Assembly (NCBI GenBank): GCA_037833965.1
Contig: AP031356.1
Coordinates: 26,992,501 to 27,056,500 of the forward strand
Source of the DNA: Marchantia polymorpha subsp. ruderalis
Lineage: Eukaryota; Streptophyta; Marchantiopsida; Marchantiales; Marchantiaceae
Length of the DNA stretch: 64,000 bases
Reading direction: 5' to 3'
Shown: positions 21,734 to 34,300 of the stretch, piece after piece
How the letters are laid out: every line of letters begins with the position of its first letter
Position numbering within the stretch: position 1 is the first letter of the stretch
The notes under the pieces: model-generated
What the model was told of the DNA's origin: nothing
The model's database searches: none
Seen by the model: only the letters and a program-made list of their open reading frames with translations
Translations under genes and position numbers: made by a program

Positions 21734-22440
21734 GCAGGTTCCTCGTCCGGATCCGTGTCTACTTCGGCCTCCCGTGAGTATCTACCTGGATAGCTCCGTG
21801 TCGGCAGCGGAAATCGTGTCCGCTCTGAATTTGTCAAACATCCCATCGTCCGATAAAACACAATCAGGTAAGGCGAAAGATGATTGAGGGTTCCTCCTCT
21901 CTCTTCTTGCGCATGTTGGCGCGTCACCTTCCACAGGAGCCGTGCCCAATGCACTGGAGCTCCTGACAGCACTAGTTCCACAAATCCTACCTGCCAACCA
22001 TGCATGTAAGCGGTCTTGGTCGGCTGCAATATCTGCAACAATGCAGTCGCGACATTTCTCCGCAATCGATCTTTGTAATCCCGTGTCCGGAAGCCGTTCT
22101 TGGGATGCCTGGCAACTTTGAAAAGCTCGTTGTAGGAGATTTCTTCCTCCTGAGACACCTTCACGCTATCGGCCTCGAATAGGAGATACCCTTCCTCGCC
22201 GGCACACCTGCCCAACACCTGCGCCCAGTCACAAATGTCCCACCTCTCTGGATGTGGACGGAATCCGCGTGAGGGCTTGTGTCTCTCCTGCAGATACTCG
22301 CGCACCATCTCCGGACATGTCCAGTTCCACACCCACAGGAGGAAATCGAGCTTCAGCCCCATCAGCACATCTTGAAATGCGCGTAGACCGATCTGCGGCA
22401 CCCTGAGTGAAGACACTCGCAGCTGGGGGACCTTCGACAT
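21734..22440 (-). CDS. Element 2 gag-like protein, N-terminal domain
   Basis: The start is the ATG at 22438-22440, conserved with element 1. The domain aligns through its whole length with element 1: GLRAFQDVLMGLKLDFLLWV, WDICDWAQVLGRCAG, NGFRTRDYKDRLRR, GGTLNHLSPYLIVFYR, GRYSREAEVDTDPDE. After DPDEEPASPPP the frame runs on uselessly to 21517, while homology passes into the frame of 19916-21730. A single-base indel in the Pro-rich stretch between about 21660 and 21735 is the simplest cause. A programmed shift is possible but unsupported. Function is unknown. Confidence 0.62.
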
Positions 22441-23541
22441 TGCGTTTCCTGCACACACAAACGTTCTCCCTTTCGCTCGCCCTCTCACAATCGCCACTGC
22501 GCGTCGGCCGCTCAAGCACTGACTGCTCACTCTCTCTTCTCTCACGCTCAAGTTCGCTACTCGCAATTCTCTCCAAGGTCTGTCAAGATCCTTGCGCAAC
22601 TCGCCTCCGCACTCTCTCCTCTCTCTGCAGGTCTCTCCGCCCTTGCGCGAATTCTTGGAAGCTGGAAATCGCAAAATCAAGAATGAGAGAATGAGACTGG
22701 AGAGCAGTCTTTTCTTCTCCGAATTCAAGATCGTCCAACGTTCTTACTGGTTACAACGTACGCAGCCGGCTATACGGCCTAACGGTTCGCCCTTGCATGC
22801 TCGAATTCACGTCTCCGCACTGTGCGCATTCGCATGCGTGAATATTGAATTCTCCCGCCGCCACCGTCTTCCGGACTCGAGTCCGCCGCAGGGTATACGT
22901 CGGCTATGTTGTCTTTTCCTAACCCGTCCATCACCGGAGGCGTGTCGCCGCTGGAGTGTTCCTTATCCGTTGGCGCCTTGCTGGAGGCGCACATCCAGTC
23001 GGCGCGAATTACGCCGGCGCGTATTCGTACCGCTTGTTTTGTCCTTTCTGCCTCGTCCATTGCTGACGGCGCATATCCCGCCGGCGCAAGTCGTACCAGC
23101 GCAAATCATGCCAGCGCATCCGGCTATCAGCGCCACGTCGGAGGCGTACATCCGGCCGGCGCGTTTCTTCCGTTGCGCAGCCGCCAAAGGCGCTTCCGAC
23201 TCTGAGTTGATTTCCTTCCATGAGCGCGCGATTCCGCCAAAGGCGCATCGCCGAAGGCGTACGGGAGTCCTTTCCGACTGTGAACCCTAGCCCGAACGGC
23301 GCATGTCCGGCTACGAGTTTTCCGACGCTCATAACTTCTTCGTCCCTGATCCATCTCCGACGCTCTTGGGTTCGTTAGAACGAGCGTCCCGAGCTCTTTC
23401 TAATGCGACTTCAACCAACTGGAACTACCATGTATTCCGATCGTTATGAAGGTTTCCCTTTCCGCGCTAGCGGCGCATCGCCGAAGGCGCACTCATGGTC
23501 GGAAGCCTTCAGAGGTCCGGGCCGTTCTTCTGTCGTCTTTA

Positions 23542-23636
23542 GCAAAATCTCCTCCTGAGGTGTCTGCGCCGGAAGCGTAGCTTTCTTAAACGCTGGAAGC
23601 GCGTGAGTAGAGACACCTCAGAAAAGGAGCTTTTGC
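23542..23636. repeat. Imperfect fold-back near the right end of element 2
   Basis: GCAAAATCTCCTCCTGAGGTG at 23542 pairs with CACCTCAGAAAAGGAGCTTTTGC at 23614-23636, with an AGACA/TGTCT extension. The arms are about 24-26 nt with one small bulge and the loop about 45 nt. In the element's own orientation this lies about 180-275 nt from its 5' end, in the U3-like region, so a transcribed hairpin or regulatory role is possible. Confidence 0.6.
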
Positions 23637-23820
23637 CGAAGGCGCCGAAGACATTGGCGTTGGTACATCCGACTACGCGATTCTTCGTGACCTCGTGACG
23701 ATCTCCTCAATCCACTCTATTTACCGTACCCTTTTCTAACTACAAACACTGCTTCGGTACTAGTTTTCTAAAATTGTTTAAATTCTGCAAAAAAAACAAA
23801 AAGTGTGTTACCACAATACC

Positions 23821-26800
23821 GTGCACCATGAAGTAGATATTCAGCTACCTCAAGAACTCTAAGAATTATGATATTTTTGCTTAAAGATTTATTAAATAAT
23901 GTCGTTACAATGTTAGATTGATGCTACTTAATACAAGACAAAATCTATAACTACTTACTTATAGAGCTCCTATCGGGTCGGGTTTCACCTTCAACCCGAA
24001 CCCGGGGTCGGCGGATCCATGATTGTGAGGGGAGGGCAAGTGGAGAAACGGCAAGAGACAATTGGAAATATTGGAGCTGCGATTATTTCTTGACTAGGAG
24101 GCGATGCAAGAATATTTTGAGGAGGCAAGACAAGCAAAATAGGTAGCGCAGCGCGGTTTAGCTAACGCAAAAGCAAGCAAGGGAGCGGGTGCCTGCATCC
24201 CATAGAGCGAGGTGCGCAACAAGCAGGAGGAGGAAGAGAAGTGCATGAAGAGACATGAGAGGAGGAGCAAAGTTTTGCAAGATGGAGCAGAAGCCAATGT
24301 ATACCACGACGAACCAGCTGGATTCGCAGCTGAGCTCTTATTGATTGTTGCTTTGGGGTTTGGGTTTTTGGGTTTTATGATTAGAGGCTTACTTACTTAT
24401 TTATTTTGATGATGGATTTATAAGTTGAAAATCTATTTTGCATAAATTTGAAAATCAATCAAACATAGAATTTAACCATAAAAATTATGTAGAGGTATTA
24501 GAATCAACAAGCTAAATCTATTTGTTTGAATATAATTATCATTAACATATGATTAGCAAAAAAAATATTTTGTCAATCTTCGTATTGATTGTCTTAGTGA
24601 ATTAAATCTTGTAGCATAATAAATGATGAATAACGTAATGAAGTATATAAATGTCAAATATCACTTTATCATAGATGAAAGTTTTGTTAAGAAGATCAAC
24701 TGTTAATTGAATCTAGTTGATACATTGATTAAAGTTATATTTTTGTAGTATCTTCCAAATGTGCTATTTTGAAAATTTAGATAAAAAATAATATATTTAG
24801 AGTCGACATGATTGTGTAAAAATATATATAGAGATAAAGAAATTTTCTTGTCAACTCTAAATAAATTTTACCTGCGCATTTTGTCATCTATAAATATATA
24901 TTGACCTAATCATGTTTTGACAACGGCTTTAATCTACATTTCAGAGAAATGAATATTAAATTTCTTTATTTTTGAAAATAATCATAAAAATAATGGAGGT
25001 TCCAATTTTCAAAATATGAATTAAGACAGGATTGATCAAAACTTAATTTAGATAATGTTTCAATTTATTTTACTTCACCTTCTTTAATGAAGTTGAATTA
25101 TCTATCATTATATATAGGGGCGATCAAAGGTTTTAGTGACCTCTTTTAAGAAGAGGTGTGAGCAAAATTTAAATTTTTCTAATGAATCATGTAAGTTTTT
25201 AAATAACTTTGGTAATGTGTATGAGATCTATTCTTGTAGTGAATTCCTTAGATGTGTATCTTGAATGCATTTGGATTTCTTGAAATAAAAGATATGACGT
25301 GATATTCAAATGTTTGTTGTTTTTGTTTCAAAAACAACAACAGGGTCAAGTTCATGTTTAAAATTAACCTACAATAAAAAAATAACATTTGTATCATATA
25401 TGATCATATAGGAAATTTTTACATATATGTTAGCTCAATTGTAATTGCAAATAAGTTTATCTTTGATATATCTGAATAGTATGTGAATACAGTATCACAA
25501 ATATTATTTCATATTGAAAAACGGTTCAGCTGCAAATTTGATATAAATTTTCAATTTTCTTTCTATAACATCTATGAGACTAACAAAATACAATATATGT
25601 TGATGTATATAAGTAATTTTCTCATGATTTATCCCAAGAAAGTATGTGTTACACATGTTTGTTTGGACTTTTGCTCTGCTCCATGAGTGTAGATATTGGC
25701 TTGACTACAATTCAAAGTTTTTCAAATTGCATCAATTAAAGTCATCAGTACCATTTTACATTATTAATTCGTATGAAATTCATTACTCAGCTGTGAACAA
25801 ATTTCATTACTCACCACTTGAGAATATTTTATTGAGTAGATGTTTGCTTTGCTATGAATTGGACTTATCCAGGTGGTACACACCACAACCGTTCGCCCTT
25901 TGAACCTGGTCTCACTTGCACATTGACTTTCTTTATCAGTTCAGCTCAAAGTGCATATTCTCTAAGGGTTCTCCGCGCATTAGCCCAATTTCTTCCGTGA
26001 TCAGCTAAACTGCTACTACTCGACTTAATATTGATATTTTCACCAATGATGTAAACATTCATACTTCCGTACCCTCAAAGCAGAATTGCAAGCATGTTCA
26101 CTTCATCCCACTCCTCTAAACGAGCTTATAATTAACTGCCCAAAAGTGAACCACCTTGTCATAAATTCTGTTTACTTCATGTTCATCCTTGGCTTAAGAT
26201 GTCATTGTCATATCAACAAACTCGATTATAAAATTCTCCTCTACTTGAGGTCTTTTCTTGTCTAACTGTAAGATGGAGGAAATAGAATTTCAGGTCACAT
26301 AACGTGAAAGAATATCGCGATCTCTACTACTGCATTCACGTAATACATAAAGAGGAAATTTTTTCTTAATATATAGTCTTTAAGGTTGATTCTGATAACC
26401 ATTTATCTAGTCAATTGCACGCCATATATAGACAACATTATGCTGAAAATAAAATGCTATCTCATCTTTCTTAGTATTGATTTTTTCTTCTATATATATA
26501 TGTATGTCTGTGTGTGTATGAATGAGAGTCATGATTTTTTAAAACTTGAATTATATATAACAAATTTCACTTATCTATCAGTTAACTTACTTAAACACAT
26601 CGGTAATTTCTACACATCGGTAAGAATGTTTGCATATTTTTATATTTGGGTATTATTTTCTATGTATTTAATGGATATTTTCAATCTATCTTATGAAATT
26701 TTAAATATAACATGGTTTTCAGAACATTCTTAGATGTAAATATCATATTTGAATGAAAACTTGCACAGAGAGCCCAGCCTGTAATCTAAATATGTTCAAC

Positions 26801-27700
26801 ATAGTTATTGCTTCCAAATCCTTAGGTTTATACCATTGCAACTAGTTCTTTCTTACAACTTACTTAGCCTGGTATTGAGAGAATGATCATATTTTGTGTT
26901 TTCCATTAAAAGGATATAATTGAATCAATGATATACCTATAATTTCATGAATTCAAAAAATGAAGACATATCCATGAAGTTTGAACCTGAAATCGTATCG
27001 AACATTATATCTGTTTCCAAGAAAAATATCAATTTTTCTTAATATTTCCGTTTTATCTGTCATTAAATTCTTTATAATGTGTAGAATAAGATAATGGGAA
27101 TATGTTGAATCAGTCATATATCCTTTTAATATCTAGTGAAATATACAAGTGACAATATTTCTACAAATATTTCATTTTCTGATATCATACTATCAGAAAA
27201 GGCTTATTTCTGATCTATAATTATAAATTTTATATCTAAAAGAATTTGTGCATAAGAGGGTAGACACATGTTAATTGTTTTTGACTTGAATATAAACATT
27301 GTTTAGGCAGCCATTTATAAACGTAAATTTGCTAAGTCATTGACTTGAAGATAGTGCTGATAGTTCATCAAGGTCAAGAGTTCTTTGTCAGTGTACAATA
27401 CTCTACAGTATATAACAAGAATATGATACTAATCTATTATCAACATTAGAGAAAAAGATCTGCGTCATTATGCACTAATATTTGAAGAAATTTGATAGAA
27501 AATCCAAAGTGAATTGAACATTCATTCTGCTACTCATAATTTAACAAAAAAATATGTCATCCTCAATCTGTTTATAATAACTGATATGTAGACTTCGGTT
27601 GATAACAAATATTGCAAAAGAATCTTCTGCTTATGCCGCCCATGCAAAATGTTCATTGCCTGCATCTGAATTGTAGTTCGAACATTTATCAATTCATAAA
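23821..27700. other. AT-rich intergenic DNA, no gene
   Basis: After about 24.4 kb this is strongly AT-rich with many A/T homopolymers. The longest frame (26386-26733) has a Phe/Ile/Tyr/Leu composition expected from AT-rich chance. A short GGGTCGGGTTTCACCTTCAAC-type stretch near 23970 stands out from the background but matches nothing I can name. Confidence 0.5.
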
Positions 27701-27725
27701 GGGCAAATACGCATCCGTTCCAGTT

Positions 27726-28478
27726 TTAAGAACCCATGCCCGATGCACCGGGACTCCATGTTATGGCAGGCCGAATGGGAAATCGGAGACAGCTCACGGG
27801 ATGAAACATCGCACTAGAGAACAACACACGCCAGCAGAATAATTCCGGGCCAGTAGAACCCGCTGCCCACCTTCGGCCGTAGTACAGAATCAGTACACTG
27901 CGAAGAATGGCCAACGAGAGAAGTGCAGTACAACATGCGTACAACGCGGTTTGCACATGAGAAATGCAGAGGGGAGTACAAATGACGTACGACGGCCGAG
28001 GCTCCGACGTCTCATGCTGCGGGATATGCTTCGGGCCAAAGATAACGAGGCAGCAAAATCCATGTCCGTTGACCTTCGTGTCCAGGGACTCGAGCATCAC
28101 ATCCATTGGGGCAAAGCGATGCCAATTGTGAGAGATGCGGACTTCTTCCCGCTCATGCTTGTCTGACCCGGCATCGCCGACCACTGATTGAGATCCTGCG
28201 CGAGGAAGCAGGAGGACGAGTTTGACTTTCTCTTGGCGGTAATAACCAGAATTAACGAGGACGCAGTGCAAAGATGGAAGCGAGGATGGGAGACGAAGCG
28301 GGTAGAGAAGGCCGAGGCTCCGACGAGCGATCCACAGGGAGGTGCTACTTCCGCTGGTGGTACCGGGTGAACCGTAACTGGAGCTAAACAAAGGTGGAGC
28401 TGAGAAGTGTGCCATTATGAGAGTTAAAATTAGAGTGACCTCCAGCGGCGTACGATTCTCCGAACCCAAGTTGCACAT
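27726..28478 (-). CDS. Hypothetical 250-codon ORF in a local GC-rich island
   Basis: An uninterrupted ATG-to-TAA frame (MCNLGSENRTPLEV..., second ATG at 28415 beginning MAHFSAPPLFSSS). It contains a Cys/Leu-rich hydrophobic stretch near residues 170-200 (HVQTALYACCTALLSLAIL). I recognise no domain. It is longer than most chance frames in the window and sits in a GC-richer block between AT-rich DNA and the arabinogalactan-peptide genes. GC-rich DNA also lengthens chance frames, so this could be a non-coding transcript, a 5' region or a decayed gene. Confidence 0.25.
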   Translation of the reverse strand: MCNLGSENRTPLEVTLILTLIMAHFSAPPLFSSSYGSPGTTSGSSTSLWIARRSLGLLYPLRLPSSLPSLHCVLVNSGYYRQEKVKLVLLLPRAGSQSVVGDAGSDKHEREEVRISHNWHRFAPMDVMLESLDTKVNGHGFCCLVIFGPKHIPQHETSEPRPSYVICTPLCISHVQTALYACCTALLSLAILRSVLILYYGRRWAAGSTGPELFCWRVLFSSAMFHPVSCLRFPIRPAITWSPGASGMGS

Positions 28479-28883
28479 GAGGTAGACAGATTGGAGGTGT
28501 TCGTTCTGAGGAGGTTGATTTGCGGTGCTGGCATCGGCAGATTTGGTTATCTAAGCTTAGATCCCTTGGTTACAGAAACTACCTTGTGTTCTGATTGTAG
28601 GCAACCAGTGAATGACTTTCTGCACACTTCACGTCTGGAACTGTAAAAACTACATCGGGACGAGCAACGCTTAAGTATCAACCCGAGACCAATAACCTTC
28701 ACTTTCGACTGTCTGCCTGTTCTTCAGACGCACAGTCTCTGCAATCATCTCCGAATCGAAAGTTCGACTACGGGTCAGAAGTCTGTACTTGCAGAGATTT
28801 AGTTGTGGGTGTTGAAAGGAAGTGTATCGAGGCGCCACCGACTTATTCGACAGCTGCTGCTGTAGTCCTTGATTCAGGAAGCT

Positions 28884-29099
28884 ATGGCATTCTCAGTTCA
28901 ATACGCTCTCGCTGCACTGTTGGTAGCCGCCGTCGCTACGTCGAGTTTTGGATTCGCTATGGCACATGAAGGCCACGAACATGCTCCAGCTGAAGCTCCA
29001 ACAGGTCCGTCTAGCGGAGCCGTCGGCCTTGCGTCTTCTTCGATTGTAGCGAGTTTGATTGCGTCGGCTGCGGGGTTCATTGCCGCTCGATACCTATAG
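28884..29099 (+). CDS. Arabinogalactan peptide (GPI-anchored), copy 1
   Basis: A 71-residue cell-surface proteoglycan precursor. Residues 1-27 are a signal peptide (hydrophobic ALAALLVAAVATSSFGFAMA). The short mature part is HEGHEHAPAEAPTGPSSG, with Ala-Pro/Thr-Pro-type sites for Pro hydroxylation and arabinogalactan addition. Residues 46-71 form a hydrophobic GPI-attachment tail ending ARYL. Signal, tiny AP-rich core and GPI tail is the standard AG-peptide layout. The core carries a His cluster (HEGHEH) directly after the cleavage site. The start is the ATG that begins the signal peptide. A paralogue lies about 2.1 kb downstream on the same strand. Confidence 0.85.
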   Translation: MAFSVQYALAALLVAAVATSSFGFAMAHEGHEHAPAEAPTGPSSGAVGLASSSIVASLIASAAGFIAARYL

Positions 29100-29109
29100 A
29101 GCACGATGA

Positions 29110-31160
29110 GTACTCACTCGATTAATCCCCATTCTTCATCGTTCTTCCTCCACGACATCTGCAGCAGAGCTTCTTCTCCTGACTTCCTTCCCCTGGTGTG
29201 GACTTTTGAACAGTCGGTGGTTGATGCTTACGGGGGAGGAAAAACTTGTAATTTTTGTGTCGACGTTTCATTCAGGGCATCTATATCGTCCTTGGGTAGG
29301 GAGGTGCTCCACATACAAGCTCTTGTATCCGTGAATGGGGAGTACACAGTTCGCTGCAGAAAAGAGTTTGATCCAGGCCACAATTGCAACTGCAGCGGCT
29401 TAAGCGGTCTAGATGCTCTACATAGAATCGGCAACTGAATTCCCACAACTCCCCGACCATTATTTGTTGCAGATTAATTCGAGGTAGTTTCATTTTGTGA
29501 GTTATCGTAATCCGTCGAGTATATATCTGCTGCTATTCATCATCAGTCTGAATTGTTGATACAAGCAATAAAACCACAGGGTTTTTTCGAACCCAGTTAT
29601 AATTCATTTGGGTGCCACCGTCTTCTTGCGCTTCTTACACGAAAGTCGTATATCTATCCGGGTTTGCAGAACAAAATCGGCAGTACGCTGGATTGCCACA
29701 CATTAATTGATGAACGATTTATTTGACCTCCACATCTGTTCTAGCCTTCTTGCACTCCTTCAGTACGATGAATGCAAATCCAAATGGAAAGTATTTAAGC
29801 ATCCCTTTGAATTAAAAAGCCACGTGAAACAGTAATTCTGAACTAATGGCCATGCCGTCAAGACACGCCGAACTGCTGATTCAGAGGAAGATTGGGAACG
29901 AAGTATATGCTGTATTTCGACTGCCACTTGACTCCTATCAAAGACATAACGAAATTAAGATAGTACAAAGCTTCAGACAAGACAACTGCATCGGGGGTAT
30001 AATTATAGAAACCACGTACACTGTGAAATGAGTACAGAGATTGAGACACTAAGAATGTGTTCACTGAGCTTAAGTGCTTCAATTCTACAAGCTTTAATAT
30101 TGGGCAGGGCAGAGTTTTGTAACAACTTAACATCCATAGGAGCTTCATCCTCTTCAAAATTTCGTTTCCACTCTGCCTCAGCCTCAAATCGTTGACAGTT
30201 CACTAAAGAATTTCACAGTAACCTTATCGCGTTATGAGATGTTCTGAATGTCAACATGCACTGTAAGTTGCATCAAGGTCTTGGGCATTCAAAAGTACAG
30301 ACAGAGTAGACACTGTCCTCGCTGACCCATAAGTAGTACAACAGAAGTACATCCACTTCTACGGACCCTGGTACATGGAGTACAGTCCAGTACATTTCAG
30401 CCCGTACTTGCTTTTGTCTCCTAGTACTTTTCCAGCGGGCTAATAAACTATAGGTCTCAAATCTGGTGCTAAGGGCCAACGTTGACTTCGTGACAACACG
30501 GGGAACGTTCTGGGTTCACTGTCCATATTCCACAGTAGGCCCAATTAGTGCAGCTGGACAAATCTGCTCCTGGTGAATTAATGTCAACTCTCTGTGAAAA
30601 AGGCATTCCTCCAATGGCAACGTATGTTAGAAACATTTAAACTGCTTCGTGCACCTTCTGACAACGATAGATCAGTGAACAATCCATATTGAGTTACCCT
30701 TCCTTTTAAGGGATCGGTCAAATCATTCCATAGCAATTATCCTCAACTTTTTCTGCTGTGAAAGGCAATCACTGCTATACAGCGACAGAGTCAGAGTCGT
30801 TTCCTTGAAGGAGTTGCAACGTGGAACCTGCATATTCTGCGCTCGTAGCGAATATGTAGAGCTGGTTCCTACTGTTCTTAGCATTGTCTGCTCTACTGTT
30901 TTGTGGTACAATAATCAGTACGGTACTTTCTGCTTGAGACGTTTGAAATGAGAATTTAAGGAACCAGAAAGCTGCATGAAGATTCCAGAGCTGTGTCATT
31001 CGCTTCACAAGGACCTACTTTCCAGTCTATGCAACATCTAGCTCGTTTCCAGGTTGACTCTGACAAGCGGGATATCAGCTCGACTCGAATCTCAAGAAGC
31101 TGTTGAAGTTTTGGTCTCACTGCTTTCGACTACCTTCCTCAGTACATTTCCCGACGACCT
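29110..31160. other. Spacer between the two AG-peptide genes
   Basis: Contains the 3' region of copy 1 and the upstream region of copy 2. Open frames here are short and unrecognised. No clear TATA box was found for copy 2. Confidence 0.45.
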
Positions 31161-31171
31161 CAATCTTAGAG

Positions 31172-31396
31172 ATGGCCTCATCTGTGCGTTCGTTCATGGC
31201 TACCGGCTTGGTTGTAGCCGTAGTTATGTGCACTTTAGGAGTCGCCACGGCACATAATGGCCATCACCATGGTCCAGCTGCAGCTCCAAAGGCCGCAGCT
31301 CCGAAGGCTGCATCCGCCTCTGGACTTCTGCCTTCTTCTATCTTGGCGAACTTGGTCCTCGGGTTAATTGGTTTCGCTGCTGCTCGATACCTTTGA
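31172..31396 (+). CDS. Arabinogalactan peptide (GPI-anchored), copy 2
   Basis: A 74-residue paralogue of 28884-29099. It has a signal peptide at 1-27 (LVVAVVMCTLGVATA), then a core HNGHHHGPAAAPKAAAPKAA with repeated AAPK units for arabinogalactan attachment. The GPI signal SASGLLPSSI precedes a hydrophobic tail ending AARYL, the same ending as copy 1. The post-cleavage His cluster (HNGHHH) is conserved between copies although most of the core differs. The start is the ATG opening the signal peptide; the upstream open frame has no Met that would give a better one. Confidence 0.85.
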   Translation: MASSVRSFMATGLVVAVVMCTLGVATAHNGHHHGPAAAPKAAAPKAASASGLLPSSILANLVLGLIGFAAARYL

Positions 31397-31399
31397 CAC

Positions 31400-34300
31400 T
31401 CGACAGCATGTCTGCTGCAATCATAGATGACTGCGGTGGATGACATCAGATCAGCCCATGATGGCGAATTCTTTTCTGCAATGACGCATGAATGCTCCTA
31501 CACGAAAGCATTTTTCTAAACGGCTTTATAATAGTATTGCTTTTCATTAATAGCTCAACTCTTTCGATGATTGAAATAGAAAATTAAATATTGGTGGTAA
31601 GTATTAGATTCGATAGGAAGAGTCCGTCAAGCGAAGATAACAGTCGAAAATTCCATAGTTTCCAGCAGGAGCTCAGATTCTGTATGTGAAGAGTGCCAGA
31701 TGCTCACAAGCCAAAAGAGTAGAACATCTGCACATAATAAGCTGAGACAGGAGTTGAGTGTGAGTTCATTATTTGTCATGTTATTCATGGCAATGCGGTG
31801 TTATCAGATTGCTCTAGGTTCCTTTCATGGTAAACTCTAGGCTAAAGCTAGTTGAAGACTGGTGATGTTCATCCTTTCCATGTTCGCACCTGAATAAAGC
31901 TTAGCTGGATAAAACCTATTGCAAGGATCTCGTCTTGTTGAGGTTTCACAATCTAGTCATTGTTTTGATGAGCTTGATCTAGAATTCAGTAATAACTCAC
32001 TGATTACTTTGTTTAAAATTATGATCTGTGGCACGAATATACAGGCTGACCACCATATACTAGTTATGATTCATGCGATCTATGAGCATGATCCTTCATT
32101 TCAGAGCTACATAGTCGTAAGCATCAATCTAGTCTCTGTACGGGCTTGAAGTAGTTCACAAAGCTTTATGAACTAATTGAATGAAATATTTCAGAAAATT
32201 GACGAAGCAAATGATATGTCTTCTTGTATTTCGTACTGTCCATGCTTGTAACTTCATGCTGAGCTTGGAAAAATTCTCGTGATTTGAGTTATTTCAGAGT
32301 CCAGAAACTGCGATCAGATTCACTGACCATGAGAATTTACAGGTTTTGCCTATGTTGTCTCTTTCAGTTCGGGGAATTCAGAGACCCGGATACTTGGGGA
32401 ATTCTTTCAATAGAGCAGCATCTTTTAGCACTCGTTTAGGAAGATGTCGACTTTGTGTTATTTCTTCGTAGCTTCTGCTCGCTTCACGGGTACGCTGCTA
32501 GTAGACCCCACTATTGCGTGGGCGGCCCGCAATATATTCCGTATGCTATCTATTAGTATGCGGTGAGTCAGATCGGCGAGCACATAGGATGAGACTGTGA
32601 TACTGATTAGAAAAATGTATAATGTTTCTATCTATGGGTGTGTACGTTCATGAATCTAATAAACAGATAAGGCTGATTGACTTTATAACATTAGCTGGAC
32701 CATGGAATGTATTGGAGTGTATTGACACTGCGCTTGTCCTTGACAGCAGACATAAAGTTTTAGAGAAATATCAGAGCCTGTGAGCTGAGGTGGGTCTACT
32801 TCTGAGACGTGTTTTTACTGAATTGGCGAACATCTCCCCTTGAAGAACACCAGTATGAAAGATCAAGACAACGCTTTACGAATTATTATGGACACTTGCA
32901 GAATTCATGGAACTATCTATCAAGATTTTGAAGAAGATAATCATCTCAGCTTCAAGTTGATTACAAGGGTAAATTAAATACAATAAAAAACTAGTATCAA
33001 CCCCATCATGTTCAAAATGTCGAGGTTTAATGTATCTCAATCTAATGTATTTTCTATCGTCTGTCAGTACGCACTGTCGAGGTGCATGATAATGAGTATG
33101 AAGTAACTAGATATCCATGATTAACATATGAATGAACTGAGTCATAATACTGCTTGTGGACATGAAGCTGATCTGGCTGTTCTTTGTACATAAATGTCCT
33201 GAATAATCTCTTAGCGTGATATATAAATGACCACCATTCACCAACGCCAGTTTCTAGAACCGAAATACTCGAGGTCCACAAGAATCCGTAGTACCTGGAA
33301 TTGCTGGAGTATTACTGAAATGCTCGAATTATTCCAATCTAAGTATAGTTTTCAGAACATAGCTGGAGGTAATATCGTCCTCTCTGTTTTGACTTCAATG
33401 CCTTTCCATCAGATGAAAACGATGGGTTTTTCTCCACATTTTTTCGTTCTGGATTGAAAAAGAGGGAAAACTCATGTTATTGGAATATGCACTGTGCGAT
33501 GCACACGTCTACTTCAGATATATGCAAAGATCATTAGTCTCAGAGTCTGAGAGAGTGAGCTCATTGGTGGTTAAATGTCATCACCTGTTTTCGATTTATG
33601 TATTCAACTGAGAGGAAACGAGTGCAGCTGCAGAAGTACTGCCGCTGTCGGTGATTCTCAACATCTGATCGTTTTTTATTACACTGAAATATCAAAACCC
33701 TTTGAAGCTTTGGCTGTTTTTCATTGTCAACTTTTTCAAGATCTTGGGAGCGTTTTAACTGACACCAACTCCACTGATCCCAGAACTGCGAAGGGAATGA
33801 TTCGGAGCACATCTGTACTTGAAAGTGTGCATGTTTATGGAATTGACGAATTTTTATTCTGTCTACAAGTTACTCTTAGCTTCATCATTAAGAACCAAGA
33901 CACAGAACGCACGATGTTGAGTAGAATCTTTTGCTTAGAAAAGCCAGGATGCATGACTTGCTAACCGAAAATCGATTAGACTGGGTGCCGCTGTAACGAT
34001 TTACTGGGAGAGGGTAGTGTGCTTTGCTTAAAAATGTCATTTTATCTCGGACTCCATGATAATCTCTTATACAACTCCTTGCTGAAAAAGATAATTTTTA
34101 AATTATCCCTCCTATTGTGGACAAAGACCAGTCTCACCCACACAAAAATTGAATACATACAGAGAGGTCAATTAAAAGGTCATAATGGTTTACATGTACA
34201 ATTGTTGTACTGTAGGATTCTCCATTCCGCATGCAATGTACTCGTTATGAATAGATATTCTAGCGTATACCTGGTTTGACAACTATGGGAGCACAGGCTG

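Larger units (their letters stand above)
18956..23815 (-). mobile_element. GC-rich LTR-like element 2, 4860 bp, diverged relative of element 1
   Basis: Same family and orientation as element 1. The left terminal 100 bp match 11441-11545 closely, including AAAGGCTAAAACTGCA and CGAACCCACAGGGACAGAGG. The right end is GTGTGTTACCACA, whose reverse complement TGTGGTAACACAC pairs with the left end TGTAATAACCCAC at 10 of 13 positions. The (CA)n tract, the GGCATTCAGGGGAAA block and the gag-like frame are in the same order as in element 1. The frame is broken once by a frameshift near 21660-21735 instead of by the TAG seen in element 1. No polymerase or integrase is visible. Confidence 0.78.

Noticed and set aside
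26386..26733. 115-codon frame rich in Phe, Tyr and Ile
   Set aside because: Composition is that of AT-rich DNA, with no conserved motif.
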